From contig LUCM01001730.1 in NCBI GenBank assembly GCA_008360955.1, forward strand, positions 62,001-126,000: DNA of 64,000 nt. Direction: 5' to 3'. Shown piece after piece: positions 38,490 to 51,300 of this stretch. The position numbers and the translations under genes are program-made. Source of the DNA: Fasciolopsis buskii (Eukaryota > Platyhelminthes > Trematoda > Plagiorchiida > Fasciolidae). The notes beneath the pieces were generated by a model. It was not told the origin of the DNA and ran no database searches. It worked only from the letters and a program-made list of their open reading frames with translations. Each line of letters begins with the position of its first letter. The stretch's first letter is position 1.

Positions 38490-41400
38490 AAGATTTTAAT
38501 TTACAGCAACGTTGACCGTGAGCCAAGGTCCTTTAAACACACTGCGTTAATCCCCTGCATTGGTACCGTGATAATGAAACAATGAGTGAAAAGCAATAAA
38601 ACATTTTGGTTCCGCAATAACGGGGGCCAAGAATTGACTTCAAACCACCGATCGATTTAAAGTTCTGTGCTTCAACTTTCCAAGCTTCTGGAATTAAATA
38701 AGGCCACAATTTACGCCGTATTCAAGGAGCAAAGTGTGCCAAGAGCAGGTTCTTCATGGAGGAAGTCAATCGCTTCCAGAATTGATCACAAATCTAATTA
38801 AGGTCATATTGAAATTCCATTGCAGGAATTCTCTTTCTATTCCTGTTGCAGATTATTACCGATGTATCATCCAGACAGATTTGAATAATATTTAAAGGCA
38901 CTAAGTTTCACCAGACGTGCAGCATGTACTAAGTAGAGAACAACAGAGGGAATATAATTATCTTGTGCAACGGCAGAAAATTCTGAGTTCCTCAGTCTAG
39001 GGATCCGTTAATTTTATCGATGAATGAATAGCACGTTGTAACCTGAAAAACATTTAGAAATAGACTTTTAGAAGGAACTTCTCCGACTAGGTTTTCCCGC
39101 TCTCTTCTTCCCGTTCAAGTTGTTCACTCTCACAAGAATAAAAATAAAAGTACTCACCAACGGATCAAATGTGAATGCAGTCCAGATAGGGGCAATTTCG
39201 TCGTCGTGGTAAGAGGGATATTTCTTTTATTCTATGAAAATAACCGATATGAAATAGTAGAGTCTCCCAACGAAGCGCTATGTTTCACTTCACCAGAATT
39301 TAGTATGCAAACTTTTCTGAATGGATGGACTTTCTTTCAATCCGACGTTTTATGGATAAAAGTTCATTTGAGTGGATGGTATACTTGATTTAAAATCCTA
39401 CGCTGGCTTAAATAGTGAGTCCATCCTAAATATGCCTCATGTCTTGGGAAGATACTCAAAGAAGGTACCTAACCAGCTGAAAATGACTTTGAAATACGAA
39501 AGCTTATCTGACTATGAAATAAAAGCAATTTCATCTTGGACGTGCTGCATGCCACACCAAAGTTTCCAAAATATGAATGAATGATACTAGCGAGAATATC
39601 GGTGACCACTGTTTATTGGTACTGTATTTCTGACAATACAAGCTGCGAAGAATTAATCTCATTGTTTTCCCCGAAGAAATTGTGATAACTAAAGGTCAAG
39701 ATATACCTATGGTGATCAAAATGGGATATCGACTAAAGTCCTAAACCAATTCCTGACTAGGTAACTCTGGAGTATGGGACGTATTATCCAAAAGATTTTC
39801 CGGTTCTCGCTGAATAAATGGAATGCAAATTTTGGCATTAGCCTTTTTGCGCTGCTGCCTACTTGAGCGGCAACTGCTCAGATGATGGTTGTTGCATGAA
39901 TTTCTCGGATAAACATATATATGTATATACGTATATATGCAGACGGTTAAAACCGGTGTTTTGGGATTCTTGGAAGTGCTGCACTAAATTGTGTATCGTA
40001 AGTTAATCTCGTGTGATTTGAGATAAACAACAAAGAGATCTGACAATAAATTTAATACATCCTTGTAAAACCAAATTGGAGGTAAATCAATAAAGCAATA
40101 AATCAATAGGATTGAGCCATAAGTAACTTGGGAACGGTAGACGAATTCACACGTCACGTGGGAGTTTATTAGAACCCGTGGTGAGAAAATAAAATAGTCG
40201 TGAAAACTTTCGCCTGGAAATTTTTACACCTAGTTCATTAAAAGGAAGCCACGAAATCATCTTTCGACTGTTCCATCCTGCTTAGGAATCACACCCGTAG
40301 CAACTGAACTGGGGGGCGGCCTGGTGAATCTAGAAATAACGAGAAGATAATCTTTTGAATATTAATTTTTTCACAACATTAATTATTATGGACGGCTGAT
40401 GTATGGACGATACACTGAATTTTGAAAGTGATGGAAGCTACTTTCCAGAAGTCTGGAATAGTCTTTCAAGGTACGCCACTCACAATTGCAAGACCGTAAT
40501 GTTTTATCAACAGCTTCAGTAACTAGATAGATTAGATTGTTATCTTTTGCAGTTAGGCAATCGCCTAGTGGTAAATCAATAATTTAGTTCTAAATTGTAC
40601 ATTGCGAATGACGGGGTGCGCTGAGGACTACTGCTCCCCAGCTTAAACGCTTTGACTATGGTCTGCAATTGCTTGTAGGCACTAAGATGTGACGTCCAAG
40701 CTATTCGCCGCATGATGTCATTTCTAATCGGTGTTAATACAGTTTAGAAAACACTGTGATTTGTCATGAACTTGCTCTACAAAGCGAGAAACACGGGACA
40801 GTGTGGCAGAATGCGCAGGGTTTCTATCGGGTGATCTGCTCTAAAATTGACTTGAGCGGTCAAATAGTGGGCGAGAATGTGAGTGAAAAATATGAGTGGC
40901 CCCTGCCTCGCAGTTACATCTCGTTTGCTTTGCACTTGCTAATTAATGTGAGACGTTTTTGTTTCGTCTTGAAGTAAATCGTTGAGAAGACTTTGATATT
41001 CAGTGGTCGGCACACTTATTTGCAAAACAGCGGTTTGAGTGAAATAGTTTGGGTTGACAAAAAGATAATGGTAGAAGAGAGCTTCCATTCTTTTGGTTAA
41101 ATATGATGATGGCCAAATAGTCCTGAGGGATATATGGAGATTAAAACAGAATTCGAACAACCTTATTTTCAGGGGAGCACATACAAACCAGCGTATCCTG
41201 TATGACAAAAATCAAGTTGATGAGAACCTAGGGTGCTGGTGTGAAGTACATGAGTGAGCAGCGGAAAAGCTGGCCACATGTAGCCCAAGTCTAACTCCGA
41301 GCTTGCATAAACCGGCCTAATCAGTTTAATTGTTCTGGTATTGGTAGTTGAGGCTGGGCCACTAATTCATCAGTGCCTGAACAACGTGTTTTTCGGGATC

Positions 41401-42875
41401 CTAACGAGGCTCTTATAATCATGTGCTCCGCAGTCGAGAGGACCTGACCATGAAGCAGCAAAAAGTGTCAACTCGAAACTTAATCGATCGGATTGGAAAT
41501 TTCAGTTGTATCCATTCAGTTGTCTGCCTCAAGCTGATTTACTGAACTACATTAGCAATTGCTAGGAGTGCTCCAGCCGTCATCTGCGACGAATGAAGCT
41601 CCCGAACCCGTTCAGACAATCATGCAGCTGTGCATTCCATTTGCGCAATCCCACAAGACCGGACGGACGAGTGCATACAAGCGAGACTGCAGAGTCTGGC
41701 AGATTATCCTTTCTGTTTAGACATAGGACTGGTTGGGTTGTAAAATAAATTTGGAGCTTTACAGCCAATATGATTCCACCAATTACACTGATAGATGGCG
41801 AAGCATATTGTATACTTTGATGCTTCCTTTCAACGGAAAATTATCTAAGTAACCATATTCTGAGCCATTGTCTTCTGAATGCGCTGTTCACAGTAAGTGT
41901 TCGCTAAGTTTGTTTCGCAAAATTTCTAATTCTTCTTCTGAAGTGTCATCAGGGCTTTAAACAGCAAAGAAAGAATTAGGTCTCGGCCCATGTTCCTTGG
42001 GACAAGGATGTGGGAACTTACACAATGACCATTCCTTGTGGATGTCTTATGCATTGACAAAGAAACGGAACCAAAGAATTAACGATTTCAAGGTGCGTTC
42101 GGAGAGGCTGTTTTTGTTCGTACTTATTTTTAAGCAAATAGATTGTTTCGATAGCCAGGTATGAAAACTTTCATTATAGTAAACACATCAGAGTTTGTAC
42201 CTGTAGTAAAGAAAACTTGGAACTCAGCGGTTATAGAGCACTGATTGTACCCTATACGATCCTTCTTGACTATGTCTAAGTTTAGCCATAAAAATATCCG
42301 TAAATAGTATATGGAGAGGTGACTCTATTTTTAGCACATCTTTTGGCTATAAATTCCCCAGTCATATTCGAAATGAACAACGAACTTTCCTACGAACTGA
42401 ATCCGTCAAATTTTGCAACTAACAAGCTTAAGTCAACATGGTTTTATTGGAAGTAGTTATGTATATGTGATTATTTGTCACCTTCGCTGGGAAATCAGTG
42501 AGTACTGAGAAGAAATAAGTTTTTTCCAGACTAAAGCTCTTCACCTTTTGTGTTCTAAATCGTGCTTCAAAATCACGACCTTATTGTTAAGAGATATCTA
42601 ATTTATTGGTTTGATGTCAACTGATATAATGAGTGTCGTATGTCGAAAATGGGTCCCAAAAATACCTCTTCCTAGGATATCGCTTGCAGCATGCAGCTGG
42701 CCTCAAACTTTCGAATGTAGCAGTCCATGCAGAACCTTGTTGATTATGCAGAGACGATTTTTCCACTATAGCTTTTCCATCCTAACGGTTGAATCCAACT
42801 TGTTTGGAACTTTTCGAAATAGGATGGACCATCTAATAATGTTCACACCTTTGTTTTATAGGCTGACCTATCTAA
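38490..42875. other. No gene recognised
   Basis: Short frames only; an AT-rich palindromic run near 39915-39940. Confidence 0.55.
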
Positions 42876-42880
42876 GACGT

Positions 42881-44063
42881 GCGGTTTTTCTTCATCGCGT
42901 CAGTGGTAGTTAATGTACGTTTTGAGCCTTCAAGTTGTAAAATGCTGTTGCAACAGTGGACTGGCCCAAAGGTGAAGCTTGTCTTTGCAGGGGAGCAACT
43001 GGATGAGGTTGACAGATTTATTTACTTGGGTAGTTCCATCCCACTTGACGGTCGCATATGAGATGAAGTTTCTTCATGGGTACAGGAAGTCCGATTGGTA
43101 TTTGCTCAGTTGAAGTATCTGTAGCGTCGACGTGACTTGAAATTATCAATGAAACTTCGAGTATACACGGTAGTTGTGACGTCCGCAATGCTCGACAATT
43201 CCGAAACACGGGCGTAGAGAGCAGAGGGAAGAATNNNNNNNNNNNNNNNNNNNNNNNNNNNNNNNNNNNNNNNNNNNNNNNNNNNNNNNNNNNNNNNNNN
43301 NNNNNNNNNNNNNNNNNNNNNNNNNNNNNNNNNNNNNNNNNNNNNNNNNNNNNNNNNNNNNNNNNNNNNNNNNNNNNNNNNNNNNNNNNNNNNNNNNNNN
43401 NNNNNNNNNNNNNNNNNNNNNNNNNNNNNNNNNNNNNNNNTGCATTACCACAGAACGCCTGCCTCCTTGTACGCTGTTCTTCGAGACGGGTAGTGGTTAG
43501 AAGATGGTTCGAGTTGACAAGTCGATGGGATGGGTAAGAAGTGCGGACGCTTTAATCAATGAACTGACTCGTGTAGGTGCAGTTAGACTGGAGGTTGGTT
43601 TCCAGCAGACCCCTCGAAGTGATGGCTAGAGTCAGTGAGTGATATGGCTCAGTGCTGCAGCCAGTGGTATCCATGCACTCGAAGTCTGTTTGTTCTCTTC
43701 TGGTTAGTCGTTGAACGTACTATTTTGCCACCTACCTTTCGTTATTACTCCTTCTTAATTTCATTTCTAGTAGTTGTTGCTGTTAGGTGGCAACCGTAAC
43801 CAGAGCATGTTAATGCTTGTTTAATGCTTGTTCAAACTAAACTGACCTGAGCTTTAGTCCTCTTACCTAAACATCATTCAAGACGAAGGAAATAACTGGA
43901 AATCGTTAAGTCCATACGATGGCAATATTAATTGAAATACCAGATCTAATTTGATGAACATTTCTAACACAGCTGCACACCTCACTTGAATACATTCAGC
44001 TCTCGACCAACACTGTGGAAAGAGAAACGTGATACTTTAGGGAGAACCGAAATCGGGTTCATA
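42881..44063 (+). mobile_element. 5'-truncated second copy of the 18-20 kb LINE (copy 2)
   Basis: Starts abruptly at GCGGTTTTTCTTCATCG and matches copy 1 from 19737 to about 20872 without net indels outside the gap. Before the gap I count 5 differences in about 350 nt; after it about 22 in 625, mostly toward the 3' end. The same stops (after the SSIPLDGRI segment, in TATCTGTAG, and in GGGCGTAGAG) are in both copies. An N run (43235-43440) interrupts it. Confidence 0.92.
43235..43440. other. Assembly gap of 206 N
   Basis: Inside LINE copy 2. The flanks align to copy 1 at 20090 and 20249, so copy 1 has 158 bases here. Confidence 0.99.
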
Positions 44064-44299
44064 CGGTTACTATCATTAGGATACAGCAGAACAGTGCTGG
44101 CGGTTTATCGTTCTGAATCCTCTTGTTCTAGAAAAGGAGACGTTAGGAGAAATCTTACGACCCGATTTCCAGCAAGCGTAAAATAGTGTAAGTGGTATAT
44201 ATCGAGGCAGGATCGCGATAGTGGAGTACAAATTAACCGCTATAACGAAGCGTTTCTCCTCATGGCGTTCATTTGTTCTCGTTTGACTCGGTAACTAAA

Positions 44300-44362
44300 A
44301 TGTCACAGTTATTTGTATTTTCGTATTTACTCGTAATCCTTTGTGCTCGCTTAGGTAGTACA
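44300..44362 (+). CDS. Candidate signal-peptide first exon
   Basis: ATG with A at -3 opens a 21-codon hydrophobic leader (MSQLFVFSYLLVILCARLGS plus T) that ends in phase 0 at an ACA|GTGAGA donor. It looks like the first exon of a small secreted protein. I cannot find the next exon with confidence. An AT-rich hydrophobic frame of this size can arise by chance. Confidence 0.3.
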
Positions 44363-45052
44363 GTGAGATTTTTTAAAACCCTTTCGCGGTCAACCTGCAT
44401 TTTGTCAACTTCCCCACCTTCCAGCCATCTATTGGACGCGACCTTCTACCTGAAAATAACGCACATTGTGGTGACGTTAATGAAAGAGAGAAAATGATGA
44501 AAGATTACAGGCGTTGGGATTACCAACTTCATGGTATGCATTCAGCCAGTATGCTGTCTGAACACCGGGAGAACTTCTAGCAAAATGTTCTGATGATTTT
44601 CTTCACTACCTACTAAACTGAATCAGAGCACGGCAAATGAAACAAACACGACTAATGAGATCTGATTCGAAAGTTGATCACAACTGCCGGTAATCATGCA
44701 TATGAAATTTTGAATCTGCTCAGCGTACATTTCGACCACGGAGTTGCTAAGTTTCATTAAAGTCATGGGACCACTGAAGCCTTTGGTGTATGTTTGCATA
44801 TGGCTATGTGGTCGATCATTTCTTCACGAGCCCTCATCCGGGTCACAGGAACATACAGATAATCTTACTGAAATGCGCATCCACTGATACACACATAGGC
44901 AAACAAAGTAGTATTTCAAATTGGAAATTCCATTCCGCAATGGCCAATCGACTGCTGGTCAAAGCTTGAACCGGTAGCTGATTTCTCCTGGTTTTAGAAA
45001 CAGCCAATTTTCAAAGGAGGAAAAGTAATTTCTTGTATGAAAACGAAAAGGC

Positions 45053-45058
45053 TTTATT
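45053..45058 (-). terminator. Poly(A) signal AATAAA for the RNase T2 transcript
   Basis: AATAAA on the minus strand, about 110 nt after the stop codon. It is the first canonical hexamer I find downstream of the stop. Confidence 0.6.
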
Positions 45059-45168
45059 TTAAGATGGTTGTCCTGAATTTCTTTGAAAAAAATTAACACA
45101 ATAATGCTTTATACTCTTCTGGACTTCCTGAATTGATCATCTGCGCTGGAAACAAAATCTTTCCTTAT

Positions 45169-45330
45169 TCAGTCGAAACTGGGAAAAATGATTTTCTTGG
45201 GACACGGAATTGAGTTCACCGCTCCATGGGGAAGATCGTCCAAAACGACGGTGCTTTTGTTGCAGCAATCAATCAATTCTAAATCCCGACTGACACATAC
45301 CCGAATTTCGAGTAGATTTGCAGGCTGATT
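45169..45330 (-). CDS. RNASET2: RNase T2 exon 8: C terminus and stop
   Basis: After the acceptor CAATTTACCAG the frame opens with NQPANLLEIRVCVSRDLELI followed by DCC. This is the family's terminal strand pattern (LxEIxxCxxxxLxxxxC). The exon runs to TGA at 45171-45169 with 53 residues, ending in a Cys/Pro-rich tail. The phase (0) agrees with exon 7. Confidence 0.92.
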   Translation of the reverse strand, partial: NQPANLLEIRVCVSRDLELIDCCNKSTVVLDDLPHGAVNSIPCPKKIIFPSFD

Positions 45331-48300
45331 CTGGTAAATTGCGAGAAATTGAAAAACTATCAAAAGCTTGGATGATAAATTTCGATCTGGTCAAACGATG
45401 TTATGCTAACGTTGTGCGCTGACATTCACAGATTCAGCTTTATGCTGCTCACTAGCATGGTTACCAAAAGCAAAATCTTGTACCCAAGTGTTTTTGGTCG
45501 TGTGTAGAACATTCGCTATACTTTGATTACCACAGTGAAATAGTGCGTAATACTAGTCGACAACTATTAACATATGTATGTCTGCGAAGGATACAGGACC
45601 CGCATCATGTGACAATGATATGCTATGACTTGTTTGGACTCAACCGAACAACCTTCAACTAGGCTCGGGGTCCGGCACATTGCACCAAATCATATAAGGT
45701 CAGCGAATGATATGAACTAATGATGACATAAAACAATAAAGAAACAAATGCTGAAGGCTTTAAACGTAAAAATCAGCGTTAAATAATTTTCTAGTCAGAA
45801 GCTTCGTGAATAACGGGCAACCAACTTATCGGAAAGGCTATTTTCAGGGAATTATATTCGTAGTCCTTTTGTTGAAGTAAAGAATACGCAAGCATGATAA
45901 AATTAGGCCCAGTGGCATTATTCAGGCTAGCAGCATAACACCATAGTTTCATTGACTGTTCTAAAGTGAACCGCAGGTCATGCCCACAAATATGAAGTGA
46001 GAACCGTGGTTCACAATAACTCCGGTTAGGACTTTCGATTTTTAACCCAATGGAACATGCACCTGCACCTTTTTACGTGATTTGGTGAAAAGGGGTAAAA
46101 CTAGCAAGTAGTTCGGTTTTGCCACTTGCAAATGTAGATTTCCTTTCCGTTTGGCAACATCTGACCATGCTCGTTTTATGTACAGTGGCCTTTGGTTATC
46201 GTCATTCAACCTCCGGATCTCGTTTTAGTGGCCGTGATCCATTTGGAACCGATGCACATGTTTGGACAGTGCATATCACAAACGAAAAATCACATGGACC
46301 TAGATAATAATATGTCTGTCTTTCGTGAAACCTTAAAAGAGCGCACCTGCTCGCAGAATGTAACACAGCGGATAAGTAATCGGTGTAAATTACTGTAAAT
46401 GAGGAGCAGTGTATCTTTGTAAGGTGGATTACACTTCAGACCTATACCAGGGAGATCCCACTAAGCCAGTGAAGGTCACAAATCGTTTTAACTTAATTCC
46501 AAAGGGTGTGATGTAGACCCGAAGTAATATGGAAAGTGGCATAGTTATCTTTATGACGAATACTCCAATTTCGCATTATTGAAAGCATCGAAATCAACAA
46601 AAACAACAGCAATAACGCCAACCAGCATATAAATACTGTCACGCCAGCCGATATTCCACTAACCATCGGTTCAACGCAGCTCAACCTAGGACGAACACCC
46701 AAAAACTTCTCGATCGCCATGGAAATGTCGTCCAGCTGAACAAAATAGACCGGAAAATCAAAGAAACAATTAATCGACAGAAAATCGAATGGTAGAAGAC
46801 ATAGGAGAATGTTACAAACGCTAGTTGGTTATCTATCAAGGTCGGGCATGTAGGCTGGCAAAACTCTGCCGACGCTGAGTTTTTCTTGCACAATATTTTT
46901 ATTCATAATTTGTTATGATACTACAATCTCTTCACCAGTTTACCTATATTGCAATATTCCGTACTTATTGATGACTAGAACTCTTGGTGGTGTATCTTTG
47001 CATGCAAAATTATGGATACTAGGCAAATTTGTTTAATCAAAATGTGATTAGTTAGATACCTGGGACCGGTTCATTTCCTTATATTTGTTAAAACTGATGG
47101 TTAAGTATACACATGCTACATCCGCTTGAAAGCAATATGACCATCAACAAAATCGTGCATTATTAGAACGAAGTCCAACATGAGGGATCAAATTAATGCA
47201 ACATAGAGCGGCGGGACTATTATTTGGCCCAAAAAATCTCAACGGTAGACGAAAGTGAACAGAGTAATTGGGCAGCATCTCTACACTGCCACTTTATCAA
47301 AGCCACCCAGTCAACATCGACTAAAGACTATGGGTGACCAATCTAGGCGGACGACTGCAACCGGAGGCTCGTCACAATACCATAGCACTGACGATGTCAA
47401 CTCTGCCGGTAATATGCTGTTCTCCCTTTAGCACTGCCTCAGGAACAACATTTTCCAAAAAGCATCAAGTGTAATCTTTCCGTGAACTCGGAACGTGCCC
47501 GTAGGATTGCGTAATCATACTGCAAGCAGAGGCATCGTGAGCAGACCAGCGACGCGCCTCGCGGAAAATCCCCATACAAAACCATCAAAATCGAATCGAA
47601 AGGGACGCCACAGATGTGTTTGACGCCAGCTGGGTTGGAAGAATAAAAATGGTTCTCGAAATAACATGGAACACAAACCGCCCAAAGGTCAAGGACAGAC
47701 TCACCAAGAAATACGTTAACCTCAACCAAGCGAGACCTCAATATACCGATCCGATCTGCAACTACTCGAAACACTAGCTACTATCAAGCAAAAATTCCGT
47801 GCTACTAAAAGGATTAACATTCTATCACACCAGCGTCAAACATCCCAATTTCATGGCCTCCATTGAATCGGCACTATGAAAGCACGCACCAACGGAAGAG
47901 ACGCGCCAATACATTAGGGTAAAAATCTACCAACAACTCGCGCATCCTAGGCAAAAGAACCACCTGTATGGTAACGAAATCAAAGCCGTCACCAGCCAGT
48001 GACAGGAAATCCAACCAAAGAATTTAGAGCCAGAATCAACAGAACAGTGAACTTCGTGAAGAAGAGCAGGAAGACCACTGATGTAGGGTACAAACAAATA
48101 AGGCCTACAAAGGACTTCTCAAGTCCATAAACCTAGGGTGCCGTCTAGACCCGTTGTCGCATCAGCAACAGCAACAAACCATCAGCTAGCCAAATGCTTT
48201 TTCCGTCTCGTCCGTCCATGCCTACCACAGGACCAAAACGACACGAAAAGTTCCGCCACATTCCTGGAGCAAATCAAAGACCTCAAGTTAGAAGCGAGCG

Positions 48301-51300
48301 AAGCTGTGGTCTCAGTCGACGTCACATCACTATTCACAAATATTCCAAGGCAAATGGCAGTGGACAGCTTCCGCTGGATTATGGAGAAGGACTCCAACTT
48401 TTCAGCTACAACAGCCACATCTACGGATGAATCTGATAGAATTGGGCATGGAAACACACCTACAGTTCAATAGGGCAGCATATAAACAAATGAGAGTAAT
48501 GCTCATGGGATCACCACTATCAGGTTTGTTAGCTTACGCAGCCATGACACATTTCGAGACAAAGGCATTTGAAACAAACCGCCCACGCCTATGGATCTGA
48601 TCAGTTGATGAGACGTGTGTGGAGTTAAAAAACAAATGGACCAATTCCATCAACACGTAAACACAATAGTGTCCAGTATAACATTCACCATGGAGAAGAA
48701 GAAAGACTCAATTCTACCGTTTCTCGACATGCTAATTATGAGGCAGCCGAACAGGAGCACAGAGGCAACCGTCTACAAAAACCGACGACGACGGACGGCA
48801 TACTCAATTTCAAAAAAAAACCATCCAACCTGCCACTTAAAGAGCTGTGTGTACTCTGTTCAATCGAGCTGACCCACGTTGCAGTACACCACACCTACGG
48901 AATTAAAAGTAACCAAGGTTGTTCAAGCTATTTGCTGCCAATGGATATTCAAAATCTTTCATCAACGCCTATATTCGCAGGAACCAGAGGACAAATACCA
49001 AAAGGACTTATTCGATCCTGGTACCCCCATACATACGAGTAGTATCTGAAGCGGTCGAACGCATCCTACGTCCATTGGATATCACAGTCGCCCACAGACC
49101 GACCGGCACCGTGAGGTCCGCTCTATTTAACGGAAAAGATCGCCGCAACTAGGATGAACAGTCAGGAATAGTTTATCCCATTTCGTGCCTCGAGTGTGTT
49201 AGACAATGTTTCCATGATATAATTCAGCATGTGATATCATCGCTCAACTCACCATTTAGCAACCATGGAAGCAGTGTACAGCTGCTTCACCCATGTTGGT
49301 GAGTCGGGCAAACAATTACGAGCACGCTTGCACAAACAACTCTGCGACGCGCTGACCCACACTGGCTGATATGGAACCAATGTGCACCAAGGGGCCATGA
49401 GGTCAGCATCAAAAACCCAAAGGCAATCAGCAAGGCAAACAGAAAGGGGTAGCGACTGATTCTCGTGGCTTTACACTCGGATAACTCGTTCAGTCGGCTA
49501 GTCGAGATTGACAAAAATTATATCATCTTAACATGACCCCAATGCAGAATAGAAAGACAAACCGACGGACAGTGCACAAAAGCGAACGGGACTAGGGACC
49601 CTATTCAATCACTCATTCACGTTTGACAACGATTCCTTGTCGCAATAAACGTTACAGCTCAGTGTGCCCCTTCGACCTCTACAAATCTGAATGCAGCTAG
49701 TGTGCCGTCGGCATAATGACGAAAGACAAAAACAATAAGCTAAAAGTGGGAAGGAAAAAGAAGCAATGTGTATAGTTCATATCACATGGTAGTTCTTCTA
49801 TTCTCCACTTCCACACTATCTGACATCCATCGGGATCCACGAGTCCCCCGTGAGCTTGATACTACGCGGTTGCCCAGAGCTAAGAAGACAGATGATTTGG
49901 GGGAACCTTCCTTGAGCTTTTGACCACAAGGCTGTAGGGCGACCTGAAGGTCACGTAACCCACTGGGGACCGGTGAATGGTTGCTGAGGTCGTGTGCCCT
50001 TCGGATAGGGCTCTACCTCCTAGGTGCCTCATGCACCTCTTCGCCACAAACGTCGGTGAGCATACAGTCGCATGCTTCTTACGTCACCCGTAGTTGGTTT
50101 GGAATTGGGGTTTGTCCAGCTCCCCTAGGCCGATTATCAACGAACAGTCAACCCGATGGAGGATGTCAAGTGTTCATCTTTGTCCTGGCAATTTAGTAGG
50201 CACACTTCCTCCACGAAAAGGCGGTGCATAGGACTGCCTCAGCAGAGGCCATTTGAGCCGCTGGTCATTTGAGAGCATTTCGAGAGGCTTTTAGGACGAA
50301 TAGCCAACGCCGAGCCTGAGGCACTCAACACGGACCACGCTAAGGAGTTTGGAGGCCACATGATAAACCACAGAGAGAGAGCACAATTCAAATATAAAGG
50401 TCGTCATGAGTTTTCGTCTAGTCTCCCTTAGTTAACGAAGACCACACTTATAATGCTCTCCCGACAAGTTCTTTTTTAATGTTTGTTTGGATTTGAGATG
50501 ATGACATTTCGAGATAGCAAGAAACTGACTGGGATCAACAGATAAGTGAAAATTAATGTATGTATCCAAGTGATTACCAAGTTGAAAAATCAGTACACCA
50601 AATTTACATTATTGGTTATCTTGCCATACAGCGCAGCCAATGTTCATTTTATACAAACTAGACTTTCCGTGTGTGAATTGTCTACCGGTGCTTTTGCTAT
50701 TGGCCTTTGCCACGTTGTTCACTGGCACAAAAACAAAATATCTGTGGTCAAATTTAGGTATGTTGAAACTTTTCTTCTTCCTAATGATTTTTGTTGTGTA
50801 TGATTCGTTTTATTCACCACGTTCGCCAGATGTAATAAAATATGCCAAAATACACTGCATTTTCAATCCCGTAAACCATATTTATATGCACACAGCCGAT
50901 GTGGTAGTGAGTATGTGAACAGTGTCCAGGCAACTGACCGTTAATCGGTTTGGGCTGACTAGACTAGTGGTAAATTATCTCAAATCTTCAACCCGTTAAT
51001 CAATGGTCGGGTTCGCCCAGTGGCTCTAGTGCCAAAAAAATTGATAGACAAAACTTGAAGGGCAAGAATTAATCTTATCATTTGGTCTAAACTTAGGGGG
51101 TTTGTCGGTATAGTTTAGAATAGACATCGTATTCATACCAGGCGACTACGGTTTGTGTATTTTTGTGCACAAGTTTTATCTGCGGTGTCGAATTCCCGGT
51201 TAGGTTTCACTGACTCTGTGCGTCTTTCTTCTATTTTGGAGTGTCACATACAGGCTGGGGCAGCGTTGCACAGCACTCGATAACTTGGGTTTTGCAGCAT

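Noticed and set aside
47439..47774. Minus-strand frame of 111 codons
   Set aside because: Lies at the 5' end of the plus-strand Penelope relic and resembles nothing.
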